From: Cupriavidus taiwanensis
Lineage (GTDB): Bacteria > Pseudomonadota > Gammaproteobacteria > Burkholderiales > Burkholderiaceae
Length of the DNA stretch: 64,000 nt
NCBI RefSeq assembly: GCF_900250075.1
Contig: NZ_LT977070.1
Location: 992,001 to 1,056,000, forward strand
Direction: 5' to 3'
Below are positions 26,580 through 34,934 of this stretch, piece after piece. The translations under genes were made by a program, and so were the position numbers. Below the pieces are notes generated by a model. It did no database searches, was not told the DNA's origin, and was given only the letters and a program-made list of their open reading frames with translations. The first letter of the stretch is position 1. Every line of letters starts with the position of its first letter.

Positions 26580-28583
26580 CTACGTGAGCAGCGCCTCATC
26601 AGTCTCATAATCGGAGAGAAGTTTTTCGACTTCCTTCAACTGGCGTCTATAGTCGGCGTGGAGGTAAGCCGCTGTAGAGGCCAGACTGGCATGCCCAAGA
26701 TTGGCCCCTATGAATTCGGCCGGCGTTTCCGCTTCGGCCGCGTGGCAGCCGTGTGTATGGCGCAACCAGTGCACGCTGGCCCGGCGCAGTTGCGGGCTAC
26801 CGCTGGTGCCCTCTTTTGTGCGTGCATCAAACGCCCGCGTAAAGATGCTCTTATAGAGCGCAGCCACTGCGCCGTGGGTAAGCGGAGTCTCGCCTGAAAG
26901 CGACGCCAGTAGCGGCGCTTCGGCCGGCCATGACGCAGGCGCGGCGCTTAGCCCCCGACTGGCCAGATATACGACCAACGCGTCGAAGAGCGCCGGAGGG
27001 AACGGCTCATACCGTACTCTTTGTCGCCTGCCCACTACCTTAAGCATCCAGGCACCCTGCTGAGTATCATCAAATGCGCAGTGCTGTAGGTCGCCCAGGC
27101 GAGCGCACGTGAGCTCGGCGAGGCGTAGGCCGGTACCATAGGCGAGCCATAGCGCGAATCTCGCCCGTGGGCGAGCTTCCTCCGGAACTGCAGGCAGGCC
27201 GTGGTTCAGAAGATCGCTCCACTGCTGGCGGCTCAAACTACGCTGCCGCGGGTCCTTCACTGCGGCTTGAGGTTTCGGGGCCCCATCAAACGGGTTGGTG
27301 TAGAGGTAGCGCTGACGCGCGAGCCAGGTGCACATACTGCTGAGTATCGCAAATGACGTAGCTTGGCTGGCCGTTGAAAGCGGCCCATCAAAGGGACGCC
27401 AGTCAGCGTGCCAGCGCGGTATCCGTCGCGTGGCGACCCAGCGCTCGGACGGCTGCGGATCAGCGAGGAATTTGACATAGGCGGCCACATCGCCGGTCGT
27501 TAGTGATGACAGGGGCTTTCCTTGCTCGATGATTGCCCACTGCAGGAAGCGCTCCGCTTCTTTACGCCGCGCACGCTGGGTGTGGGCGCTGGTTCCTTCG
27601 AGGCCTGCCCAGAGCCGGATAGCGTCGTAGTCGTTGCTGGCGCCAATTCGGTTCAGTTCTGCTGGCGCGCGGTTGGAGCCGGCGGTGCCATCGAGCGCGG
27701 CCGGAGGCCGGTAGAATTCTAGTGGTGCCACCCCGGTGTTAGGGGTACGTTGTGCGGCTAATTCCGTGGGCCCAAGGCTACGCAGAGGCCGACGCCCGAC
27801 GAGTGTGAGGGAGCGCTCAATGGTGTCAGCATGCCGGTCTAGCCAGCAGACGAGGCGCTGAGCGGTTTTCTCGCCTAACCGTGGCACCCGCTTGAACCAG
27901 AGATACCCGTGCATATTGATGTAGTCGACCAGCTCGCCCACCGTATTGAGGGAAGCTTTCGCAAGTCGCTCCGCCACGCGTGGACCAATCCATTCGACCC
28001 AGCCAGCCAGTTGATGCCGTGTCAACGGTGACTCGGCGAGAACCTTGGCCAATTCATTTAAAGCGGTAAACTGACGCCGTCGTATGTCCGATTGTCGGCG
28101 TGTGCGGCGTACAGCGTCGTCATCTTGTGAAATGGGGTCATACGCTTCGCGATAGCTGATAAGCAAATCCATTTCGCCCAGTGCCCCATCCGGATCAAAG
28201 CGCGCGCGGAATTCCTCCAACGTTGGTAGCCCTTTTGCCCCTGCCGGGACGGCATGCGAACTATGAAGCGACCCTCGCAGTAGCTTTACCGCCTTGTGTC
28301 GCCCCAAGCGCGCAGCCGCCATGGAAATTTCGTCACGAATGGCGCGCAGTGCCTCGCGGGGAGACACGACCTCCGCCGGCTCTAAGTATCGGTCGACAAG
28401 CTCTTCTATTGGCAAGCCTTCTAGGTACCCGCGATAGACTGCGAAATGCTGCTGACACAGCCTTCGCCGGACGCCATCCGATACGATGCTCGGTGGGGTC
28501 TCGTGGTCGCTCTGGCATTCGACCGGCTGTTGCCTGTTACCATCATCCGATTCCATTGGAGCGAGAAGCGTTTGAGGGGACAT
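26580..28583 (-). CDS. Tyrosine-type site-specific recombinase (667 aa)
   Basis: This is a large member of the phage-integrase superfamily. The C-terminal catalytic domain shows YGTGLRLAELTCARL (first Arg), HWLRHTHGCHAAE (His-x-x-Arg) and LGHASLASTAAYLHAD with the nucleophilic Tyr. A SAM-like core-binding domain (YVKFLADPQPSERW region) precedes it. The N-terminal 300 residues contain FKRVPRLGEKTAQRLVCWLDRH, resembling the helical extension of integrases with a DUF3701-type domain. GGAGG stands before the ATG. It is the last gene of the transposition operon, 51 bp after the second tniQ. Its role could be cointegrate resolution, cargo capture or an independent integration step; this is unresolved. 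Confidence 0.88.
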   Translation of the reverse strand: MSPQTLLAPMESDDGNRQQPVECQSDHETPPSIVSDGVRRRLCQQHFAVYRGYLEGLPIEELVDRYLEPAEVVSPREALRAIRDEISMAAARLGRHKAVKLLRGSLHSSHAVPAGAKGLPTLEEFRARFDPDGALGEMDLLISYREAYDPISQDDDAVRRTRRQSDIRRRQFTALNELAKVLAESPLTRHQLAGWVEWIGPRVAERLAKASLNTVGELVDYINMHGYLWFKRVPRLGEKTAQRLVCWLDRHADTIERSLTLVGRRPLRSLGPTELAAQRTPNTGVAPLEFYRPPAALDGTAGSNRAPAELNRIGASNDYDAIRLWAGLEGTSAHTQRARRKEAERFLQWAIIEQGKPLSSLTTGDVAAYVKFLADPQPSERWVATRRIPRWHADWRPFDGPLSTASQATSFAILSSMCTWLARQRYLYTNPFDGAPKPQAAVKDPRQRSLSRQQWSDLLNHGLPAVPEEARPRARFALWLAYGTGLRLAELTCARLGDLQHCAFDDTQQGAWMLKVVGRRQRVRYEPFPPALFDALVVYLASRGLSAAPASWPAEAPLLASLSGETPLTHGAVAALYKSIFTRAFDARTKEGTSGSPQLRRASVHWLRHTHGCHAAEAETPAEFIGANLGHASLASTAAYLHADYRRQLKEVEKLLSDYETDEALLT

Positions 28584-28634
28584 GTGGCCTCCATCTCAGA
28601 CGTTGGGTAGTCGGTGTTAGATGAGCGAAGGAAG

Positions 28635-29747
28635 TCAAAGACGATCTTTGAACTTTCTTGCAGGGCTTTCTTGGCGAAGCGAACTGGCATTCCAGCATGC
28701 CTCCCGAAACTGCGAGCTGCTTCGCTTTCTCCCCTTTCTCCCCACCCTGCAAAGACTTGAGAATGTCACCTTCTTATTTCCTAGGAAATGGTAAGCGGAT
28801 ACCAGGCGTGACATGAAGTAACTAAATCGATTCTGCTCGACGTATTCGCTACAAGCGTCCACCGTTGCAGCGGAGTCGGCGAGATACGATTTATAAAAAG
28901 TGATATACGACTCGACCGTATAGTTACCGTTGAATCTATTTTTTCGTTCGAGGTCGTAAGCCTCTGTGACTCTTTTTTCCAATTCCGCAGCGGTATAAGA
29001 ACGCTTTTGAGAAGTCCACATGGCGAGCCAGTGTGTTTTATATTCGTTGATCGATGAATTATTTTCTCGTAGCCATATAAGAAACTCCAGTGGCACCTGC
29101 ACGTGAAGGCCGCTAAGAGTTAAGGATCCGCTGCGTACGGCAGATAATATCGCATACTGCAGGCTGATTTGATTCTTGTTGATTCCGATGGTGGAATTCA
29201 CCTGCCTCGATTCAGCCACCATTGACGACTTACACTCGGGACACTGGCCGATCGCTGGAAGCCTCTTCCCCGCGCGGCCACGCGATGAAGTAGCGCAGCG
29301 AAGGGGTGCTCCGCAATGGGGGCATCCGTGGAGCAAAGGTGTCAGGTGAGCGGGGCAGACCATCCAGTCCCTGAGCCGCCAACCGTTCCGCAGGTATGGA
29401 ATAGGATCGCTAGCAAGACACTCGGGACAGTATCGATATGACGGCGCCTTGGCATTGTCGAAAGTCAGCAGCTTCTTTAACGATGGTTGCAATTGAACGG
29501 CGTGAAATGCATCGGACAGTTCCCGTAGGCGCTTCGGAGAAACACACGTACCAGATCCGATTCGGCATATATGATCCCGATCCGACGTGATATCTGGGTC
29601 GCGAACTGGATTCATCCCGAGAGAGGTCGTGAGAGCTTTGTAGCTTATGTCGTGAAACTGGCAGACACGTGCAATCCAGGAGGAAGCGGACTCGTCGGGG
29701 AAGGGGTACGGGACACAAAGAATGCTACGGAATCGGGTCATGATCAT
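28635..29747 (-). CDS. tniQ: TniQ/TnsD-like targeting protein, second copy
   Basis: TniQ-domain proteins recognise the target and pass it to the AAA+ ATPase. This 370-residue protein opens with the TniQ signature PYPFPDESASSWIARVCQFHDISYKAL and has a zinc-binding segment: YCPECLASDPIPYLRNGWRL, then CPAHLTPLLHGCPHCGAPL and a later CPEC. The C-terminal part is basic (RVGRKGRKRSSS), suggesting DNA contact. Its start overlaps the end of the upstream tniQ by about 20 bp. Being longer and with a fuller zinc region than its partner, it is the likelier sequence-specific selector, by analogy with TnsD. That is inference. Confidence 0.9.
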   Translation of the reverse strand: MIMTRFRSILCVPYPFPDESASSWIARVCQFHDISYKALTTSLGMNPVRDPDITSDRDHICRIGSGTCVSPKRLRELSDAFHAVQLQPSLKKLLTFDNAKAPSYRYCPECLASDPIPYLRNGWRLRDWMVCPAHLTPLLHGCPHCGAPLRCATSSRGRAGKRLPAIGQCPECKSSMVAESRQVNSTIGINKNQISLQYAILSAVRSGSLTLSGLHVQVPLEFLIWLRENNSSINEYKTHWLAMWTSQKRSYTAAELEKRVTEAYDLERKNRFNGNYTVESYITFYKSYLADSAATVDACSEYVEQNRFSYFMSRLVSAYHFLGNKKVTFSSLCRVGRKGRKRSSSQFREACWNASSLRQESPARKFKDRL

Positions 29748-30699
29748 CCTCGAATAAGGAAAACTGTCGATTCTTCTTGACCAATCTAGGTATGGACGGC
29801 GAAGCGGAGAGTACTTGTAGGCGGGAACCGAGAGAAGAGATCAGCGTTGCGTCGGCTGGTGTAGTGACGTCATCGTAAAGATTGCAAAGGGCCTTGCCGA
29901 CAAGCCGCATTCGCCGCGCAGGGTACGAACTCGAGATTGCCGCCGACAGTCGCTCGTAAGCCAGGCACGCGACGACACTCGCGTCGACGGTCTGTAGTCT
30001 TCGATTAGTGCTTTTCGGGTGCTCATCAATTTGCATGTCGTCTACGATTCCGAAGATCCAGATCAATCGGACAAACGTGTCGATACTCACGTTGCAAAAG
30101 CCCTCCGGGAACGTGTTGATAGACGGCGCGGACACATCAACGTGACCAGATCCAAGCAAGTACTCGATTTGACCGCTCACCGACAACTCGCGAGTATCTG
30201 CTGGTCTCGCGCCTTGGTGTTCGTCAGTCAGTCGTAGTCCGCATTCGCAAAGATCGATGCTTGGTCGCCTCCATAGGATTGGTCGCGAGCACACGCACCG
30301 ATCAATGAGGCGAACCCCATGAAAGACGCATGCGGTCAAGAGCGAAACGGACCACGCAGCGCGAGCTCGACCATGAAGTCGCACGCAAACTGGACAAAGT
30401 TGCGGGCGGGCCTGTCGCAGCAGATAGGTTTTCAAGAACAGGTGGCCAAGGAAGTACGCGGCTTGGCTCCCACCGCGGAAATGACGAACTACAAAGGCAT
30501 TTCGCAGCGGTTCAGGTGGACAGCCAAACATGAAGGCGATGGCGTTGATTGAGCTCGCGGGAAGTGAAAGATGACCTGGCGATGCAAGATGTCGTGCCAG
30601 GTCATGAAACGTGAGCCCATTCATGGTCGCCATCCGCAAGGCGTATCCCATTCCATCTTCGCCGAGTGCAATTTCTTCTTGCTTAGGAAACGGACTCAT
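29725..30699 (-). CDS. tniQ: TniQ-like protein, first copy
   Basis: This 324-residue TniQ relative differs strongly from the second copy. It has a diverged N-terminal TniQ part (GMGYALRMATMNGLTFHDLARHL), a zinc-binding region (QLCPVCVRLHG, CVFHGVRLIDRCVCSRP, LCECGLRL) and a C-terminal helical part without obvious DNA-binding motif. It starts 14 bp after tniB and its 3' end overlaps the next tniQ. Two different TniQ proteins in one operon recall elements with two target pathways or a split adaptor/selector pair. Confidence 0.85.
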   Translation of the reverse strand: MSPFPKQEEIALGEDGMGYALRMATMNGLTFHDLARHLASPGHLSLPASSINAIAFMFGCPPEPLRNAFVVRHFRGGSQAAYFLGHLFLKTYLLRQARPQLCPVCVRLHGRARAAWSVSLLTACVFHGVRLIDRCVCSRPILWRRPSIDLCECGLRLTDEHQGARPADTRELSVSGQIEYLLGSGHVDVSAPSINTFPEGFCNVSIDTFVRLIWIFGIVDDMQIDEHPKSTNRRLQTVDASVVACLAYERLSAAISSSYPARRMRLVGKALCNLYDDVTTPADATLISSLGSRLQVLSASPSIPRLVKKNRQFSLFEDDHDPIP

Positions 30700-30713
30700 A
30701 TGCGTTCGGAGGC

Positions 30714-31574
30714 TCAGTCAAAGGGATTGTCCTTGGTAGAGCCGTTGCCGAATAAGCGTTGGAAGGCAAGTTGAAGATGTTGTCGTTCCACCGCGCTACG
30801 CTGAGCGTCAATGGCGATCATTGCACTTTCCATGATCAACGACTTCAACGTGCGCATAACACCCTGCGTGGCTTTGAAGACCAAGTTTGCGTGCGTCGTC
30901 AAGACGGTCAGATCCACCAGGTCTCTTGTGGCGGATGCAAAGCCACCTAACACACCTCGCCAGTTCTCATCGTTCTTGAGATCTGGCATGGTGAAAATGG
31001 ACGCGATTCGAGTCGTCAGTTGCGGATCGGCCCGTTCTATGGAACGCAGCACCTCCGTCCCAGAAAGGAGTACGGGACGTTGAGTTACGGACATCAGTCG
31101 CTTGACCCAATCGACGATGGCGGCGCGCACCTCATCCTTTCGCGAGAGAAAGACGTGCTGAAATTCGTCAATGACAATGAGTAGGATGTCGTGCTGCTCG
31201 ATCGCAGCCACCAGGACGTTGAAGAGCACTGCATTAGTCTTTCGTCCAGTACGAGGAGAAATGACATAGTCAAAGCTTGCCAGAAGATCCTCCTGGATTT
31301 GAGCCACCGTGGGAGCTTCCTTAAGCGAAACAACCAGCACGCTTTGCGGCCGTAGGTATGGCCAACCGCATTCATTTCTCTGAACAGATTCGATGAGCAG
31401 AGTTTTTCCGGCTCCAGAGGGCGCGATGATGCAGGCACCGAATGGATGACGTAGGTTGTTTCCCAGCTGAATGATCCGGCCAACACCCTCTAGAGCACCT
31501 TTGAACGCTGGATGATGGATGCGAATGTCGCTGATGCTGACACCGACCTGTATGGCTTTTGCGCTGTAGCTCAT
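30714..31574 (-). CDS. tniB: AAA+ ATPase transposition regulator (TniB/TnsC-like)
   Basis: TniB/TnsC proteins form ATP-bound filaments on target DNA and activate the transposase. The 286 residues have Walker A in GACIIAPSGAGKTLLIESV, Walker B in DILLIVIDEFQHVF and sensor I near VLLSGTEVL. The gene start overlaps the transposase stop by 4 bp (ATGA), so the two are translationally coupled. Its size is closer to TniB than to the longer Tn7 TnsC. Confidence 0.94.
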   Translation of the reverse strand: MSYSAKAIQVGVSISDIRIHHPAFKGALEGVGRIIQLGNNLRHPFGACIIAPSGAGKTLLIESVQRNECGWPYLRPQSVLVVSLKEAPTVAQIQEDLLASFDYVISPRTGRKTNAVLFNVLVAAIEQHDILLIVIDEFQHVFLSRKDEVRAAIVDWVKRLMSVTQRPVLLSGTEVLRSIERADPQLTTRIASIFTMPDLKNDENWRGVLGGFASATRDLVDLTVLTTHANLVFKATQGVMRTLKSLIMESAMIAIDAQRSAVERQHLQLAFQRLFGNGSTKDNPFD

Positions 31575-33526
31575 GGCTGAACTCCGGTGAAGACTTCAAA
31601 ACTCGGGATTGCCGCTTCTGCTACCGCTGGGTCATCGTCGGTGACGACATGCATTGGCGCTTGATTTCCGGGATGGTGTGGCCACGAAACAGAACTTAGG
31701 CCCTGAAGGAGGCCTAAGTCGCGTGAGCTCTTCTTGAGCCTCTTTCCACCACGGATAGCGTTCGCCCAGTGGTCTTGGAGTTCCAGCCGCGCCTTTCTTA
31801 GGGCTGTCTCCGCGTTACGTAATGTGAGCTTATTGCCCGCAGCCCTTCGAATAAGCTTATGCTGTGTGAGCGTCAGGCCAGAGGCGTACTCTTCATCCCG
31901 CGCTCCCACGGTGATCCAGCTGCCGGTACGGGGATCTTGGAGATAGACGTGCCCCAGATTGTATGGGTCATACTTGACGTTGGCCTTGAAATTCACCCCG
32001 ATTTCCCTTCGAAGGGATACCAGCTCGTCGTTTGTGTATCGCAGGTATTGGCGCACGATTCCACCATGATCCACCGTTGCGGTCGTGCCTACGCCGGCCA
32101 TAACATCAAGACACGTCGTGTTGTCTAGCAATGTTGGCGGCGGGCAACTATCAAGACCCTCCAGGAAGAGGTCGATTGGCCGCGCCAACTTCCGTTCGTT
32201 TATTTCGAACGGATGTACGTCAACGATCCACTTGAGGATGCCGTAGCAGAGATCGCTGAATGTTATGCACGCATCCTCATTGGGATTGAACGGGTCCGGT
32301 CCCAATCCAGGCTTCCTTGGACGACCGTTTGCGGGTAATTGACGGGTCAGTTCTCCAAGGCACCGCTCAACACTAGGTTTGAACCAAGGCATACGGACTG
32401 GACAGTACTCAAGGTCCATTCCGAGGTCCATTGCTATGTGCTGAAAAGGCGAAGTATGACCTGCGAGGCTGTTGTCCAAGCAAAGGGTTTCCCACCCGCC
32501 CATAGCGTGCCATGCGTTAGACAGTGAATGTACTGCTGTAATCTTGTCTTTGGGTTGTATGGCGATCTTGATGCACTGGACCATTCGCCCGACAGTCTCG
32601 CCTTCAAAGGAAATGAAAAATCCAAGGATGTAGCCGCTATATGTACATACGATCAATGTAATAACTGGCCGGCCTAGCGGTAGAATGAATCTATCGTCAA
32701 TGACGGTCGCGTCCATCAACGTGTGATCTATCTCGACCCGTTCAAGTGGGCGCGTTGAGGCCTGGCCGGGCTTTGAATACCGCCATTTGGCCCGAGCCCT
32801 TGCCGCTCCCAAGCGGATTCTGTCTCGGTCGAATGGGGATGTCTCGAGAATGATACGGCGGACAGTAGACAGGCTGACTTCGGGATCGGCAGGCGTTTGC
32901 GATTCGGCATTGGCCTGACTAAGCGCTTCGATGACTCGATCATGAGCTGTTCGCATGGAGCAACCATTCTTAACGAAGTAGTGCTTCGTAAGAATTTGCT
33001 CGACAACGAGTCTGATGTCGCGGCGAAGCCTTTTCGACGTGCGGCGTTTTACATTTTTTGAAACCAAACTAGCCGGATTTTCTCCGCTCATCTCGTAGTC
33101 GCGCATCCATTGCATAACCACTGAATCTTTTGGCGGATCGTCGTCATTAAGTAGGATGGAGCACGAGATAATGGCGTCCGAGATGCGAGAACGTTGCCCT
33201 TTTGTAAGGCCGATTTTTCGCATGTGTCTTACATAAGCGTATTTGCGCTCGAGATCTGCCTTATACCGCTCCGGTAGGGTCGAACTGCACATCAGTGCCC
33301 GGTCAGGCCGACGTTGCATGCTCATCATCGGCGTATCGGCGTCTCGAACGACCGTCAGCTTCCCCTCCAGGATATCCGCCGAAAGCTTGGAGATCTTCAT
33401 TCGACGAATCGCTCGCGTGGCTTGGTTCTCGAGTTGAACGACTCCGCCATCAAGGAGTCGGTGAACCCGCCATTGCGCCTGCCCATTCTGGACGATCAGT
33501 CCGCAATCAAGTCTGTACACGGACAT
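31571..33526 (-). CDS. tniA: DDE transposase (TniA/TnsB family)
   Basis: This is the RNase H-fold transposase that cuts and joins the 3' ends. The 651-residue chain has N-terminal DNA-binding helices, the DDE triad in VEIDHTLMDATVIDD, LCLDNSLAGHT and WFKPSVERCLGELTR, and a C-terminal Mu-type beta-barrel with a tail near the end that may bind the ATPase. The ATG at 33524-33526 (MSVYRLDCGL) has GGAG before it and overlaps the tnsA 3' end by 20 bp; a start 12 codons upstream is possible. It works with TnsA as a heteromeric cut-and-paste transposase. Confidence 0.94.
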   Translation of the reverse strand: MSVYRLDCGLIVQNGQAQWRVHRLLDGGVVQLENQATRAIRRMKISKLSADILEGKLTVVRDADTPMMSMQRRPDRALMCSSTLPERYKADLERKYAYVRHMRKIGLTKGQRSRISDAIISCSILLNDDDPPKDSVVMQWMRDYEMSGENPASLVSKNVKRRTSKRLRRDIRLVVEQILTKHYFVKNGCSMRTAHDRVIEALSQANAESQTPADPEVSLSTVRRIILETSPFDRDRIRLGAARARAKWRYSKPGQASTRPLERVEIDHTLMDATVIDDRFILPLGRPVITLIVCTYSGYILGFFISFEGETVGRMVQCIKIAIQPKDKITAVHSLSNAWHAMGGWETLCLDNSLAGHTSPFQHIAMDLGMDLEYCPVRMPWFKPSVERCLGELTRQLPANGRPRKPGLGPDPFNPNEDACITFSDLCYGILKWIVDVHPFEINERKLARPIDLFLEGLDSCPPPTLLDNTTCLDVMAGVGTTATVDHGGIVRQYLRYTNDELVSLRREIGVNFKANVKYDPYNLGHVYLQDPRTGSWITVGARDEEYASGLTLTQHKLIRRAAGNKLTLRNAETALRKARLELQDHWANAIRGGKRLKKSSRDLGLLQGLSSVSWPHHPGNQAPMHVVTDDDPAVAEAAIPSFEVFTGVQP

Positions 33527-34139
33527 GGTCGTCTCCGAGTGGATATACAGGGTCGGACTCACCCATACCTAGCATCGCATTCAATCGAAGGCGCCGGCGG
33601 CCAACTAGGTGAAGGATTGCGTGCAGCGGCACGTCGGCTGTCTTTGCCAAATTGCCAATGCCAATGCCGTCAGGGTGGCCGGTCGCGACTTCCTCAATTC
33701 GAGCCAAGGTCGCGGCTGTAATCTGACCGCGCGCATGTCGTAAGAGGATGCTGGCACGTTGGTGACGGCCGTTCTTGTGAATGTGCTTGTCCGTTGCGAG
33801 GGCGAAGGAGTATCCACGATCAAGCAAGATTTCCTTGGCTCGTGCCAGCCGTGGCTTGTTCCTGGCACTGGCCGCATAGACTTCTGGCTTTACCTCAACG
33901 ACAAGCTTCTGATGTGGACCGATGAGCAGGAAGTCGGGAACGTATTTGCCCAGATCTCCAAGGTCAACGAAGAACGGCTGATGGGAAATCGACGAGACTC
34001 GCAGATCCAAGAGGGCGAGTCGAACGAAATCGCGCTCCAAGAGGCTTTCGTACTCGATCGCTGTTGGCTGGAACCATGAACACGCAATACGCCCGACTCG
34101 CCGATGCGGCGAGCGCGTGACTACCTTTCTGGCAGGCAT
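33507..34139 (-). CDS. tnsA: TnsA-like 5'-end endonuclease
   Basis: TnsA cuts the 5' strands at the transposon ends so that the element moves by cut-and-paste. This 210-residue protein has the restriction-endonuclease-like core: Glu in EYESLLERDFVRL, Asp in GKYVPDFLLIG and the QKLVVEVKPE motif with catalytic Lys, all in the order found in Tn7 TnsA. The C-terminal half (QITAATLARIEEVATGHPDGIGIGNLAK) forms a winged-helix-like domain as in TnsA. GGAGAGG lies before the ATG. It is the first gene of the operon. Confidence 0.9.
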   Translation of the reverse strand: MPARKVVTRSPHRRVGRIACSWFQPTAIEYESLLERDFVRLALLDLRVSSISHQPFFVDLGDLGKYVPDFLLIGPHQKLVVEVKPEVYAASARNKPRLARAKEILLDRGYSFALATDKHIHKNGRHQRASILLRHARGQITAATLARIEEVATGHPDGIGIGNLAKTADVPLHAILHLVGRRRLRLNAMLGMGESDPVYPLGDDHVRVQT

Positions 34140-34196
34140 TTGTCCTCTCCGGGGAATAGGCTTCCCTCCTTCCAGGCGGGGAAGCAGGATGAGGAC

Positions 34197-34225
34197 TTGA
34201 CAGGTGGGAGAACGCGTTCGATACT
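34197..34225 (+). promoter_or_regulatory. Strong sigma70-type promoter for a short RNA
   Basis: TTGACA (34197-34202) is followed after exactly 17 bp by GATACT (34220-34225). It points away from tnsA toward the XRE gene. Transcription should begin near 34232 and meet the terminator at 34261-34300. Confidence 0.72.
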
Positions 34226-34231
34226 GACTGT

Positions 34232-34300
34232 GCCACCAGAGGTATCGAAAGATATCTCCACGCCGCCTAGTCCTCCGGGGTTAGGTGGCGTTTTTATTTT
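34232..34300 (+). ncRNA. Predicted small non-coding RNA inside the Tn7-like element
   Basis: Between a consensus promoter and an intrinsic terminator lies a transcript of about 70 nt with no start codon. It folds into an 8 bp hairpin, GAGGTATC (34239-34246) with GATATCTC (34251-34258) and a GAAA tetraloop of the GNRA class, followed directly by the terminator hairpin. The 5' bases TGCCACC (34231-34237) can also pair with the 3' arm of the terminator, so an alternative fold exists. It lies divergent from the tnsA leader. Function is unknown; regulation of transposition is a guess. Confidence 0.6.
34261..34300 (+). terminator. Intrinsic terminator of the small RNA
   Basis: The stem CGCCGCCTA (34261-34269) pairs with TAGGTGGCG (34282-34290), one pair being G-U, and is followed by TTTTTATTTT. 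The T-run is on the plus strand only, so it ends the plus-strand RNA and not the XRE transcript, whose stop codon abuts it at 34301. Confidence 0.82.
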
Positions 34301-34717
34301 CTACATTGGAGTCTCCTTGACAGCTTCCGGCGCCCGGTTGACGCAGGCGATTGTTTGTCTGTTGCGTTGGAACACTTCCAACATTGCCGACAGGGCTTTC
34401 GCGTCGGCCGGAGAGAGCGTGGGTAGTACCTCGGAGAATTGAGCGCACAAGCGATACGCTGCTGCAGGCGCACCGCGTGGTGGAAGGTTGAAGTGCCGCG
34501 ACATTTCAAAGGCTTCGCGAAGGCTAGCTTCTTCCTCGGGGCCTAGATTCAAGACCTGGACGATTCTGTCTACTAGGTCCACTTCCTTCGGAAGCTTGGA
34601 GCCGCATTCGAGAGCCGAGACGTACGCCTGGCGGTAGCCCAATCGTGCTGCGAACTCGCCCTGCGCCAGTTCGAACCTCGCACGCAACGTTCGTAGAGCT
34701 ATGGAGAATGGGCTCAT
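34301..34717 (-). CDS. XRE-family (Cro/CI-like) DNA-binding regulator
   Basis: The 138-residue product has an N-terminal helix-turn-helix of the XRE type: LRTLRARFELAQGEFAARLGYRQAYVSALECG, then VDLVDRIVQVLNL. The rest is helical and may dimerise. It lies just upstream of the transposition operon on the same strand, next to AT-rich DNA with two inverted repeats (34828-34854 and 34917-34934), and probably represses itself and perhaps tnsA and the small RNA. No good ribosome site is seen before the ATG. Confidence 0.86.
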   Translation of the reverse strand: MSPFSIALRTLRARFELAQGEFAARLGYRQAYVSALECGSKLPKEVDLVDRIVQVLNLGPEEEASLREAFEMSRHFNLPPRGAPAAAYRLCAQFSEVLPTLSPADAKALSAMLEVFQRNRQTIACVNRAPEAVKETPM

Positions 34718-34827
34718 TGGAAAGAAGCTGAATTGATCTCCGCTAAGACTAAGAAATCAACACGCCATTTTCAAGAATATTTTTCTTTGGCGGCTGGCTG
34801 GGGTGAGATCGATTGCGCGTATTTTTT

Positions 34828-34854
34828 TTGCATGCGTACATAAATCGTATGCAA
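34828..34854. repeat. Inverted repeat upstream of the XRE gene
   Basis: TTGCATGCG (34828-34836) and CGTATGCAA (34846-34854) are inverted copies matching at 8 of 9 positions, 9 bp apart, in AT-rich DNA 110 bp before the XRE start. The shape fits an XRE operator. Confidence 0.55.
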
Positions 34855-34916
34855 TGAAAAAATATATTGGCGATGATGAAATGTAAAGTAAAAACAAGGG
34901 GTTGGGCTTTAAATGG

Positions 34917-34934
34917 GTATAGTGTGTGCTATAC
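34917..34934. repeat. Inverted repeat GTATAG-N6-CTATAC
   Basis: This is a perfect 6+6 bp inverted repeat 200 bp upstream of the XRE start, a second operator candidate or part of the transposon end. Confidence 0.5.

Larger units (their letters stand above)
26580..34717 (-). mobile_element. Tn7-like transposon core (tnsA-tniA-tniB-tniQ-tniQ-recombinase, plus XRE and small RNA unit)
   Basis: Five overlapping or closely packed minus-strand genes encode a TnsA-like nuclease, a DDE transposase, an AAA+ ATPase and two TniQ-type targeting proteins, followed by a tyrosine recombinase. TnsA with a DDE partner is the mark of cut-and-paste Tn7 relatives, as opposed to Tn5053-type elements that lack it. 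The coordinates cover only the recognisable genes. The true ends were not found: no TGT...ACA pair with a 5 bp target duplication could be established in 25.4-26.6 or 34.7-35.9 kb. No CRISPR-Cas genes are present. Confidence 0.85.
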
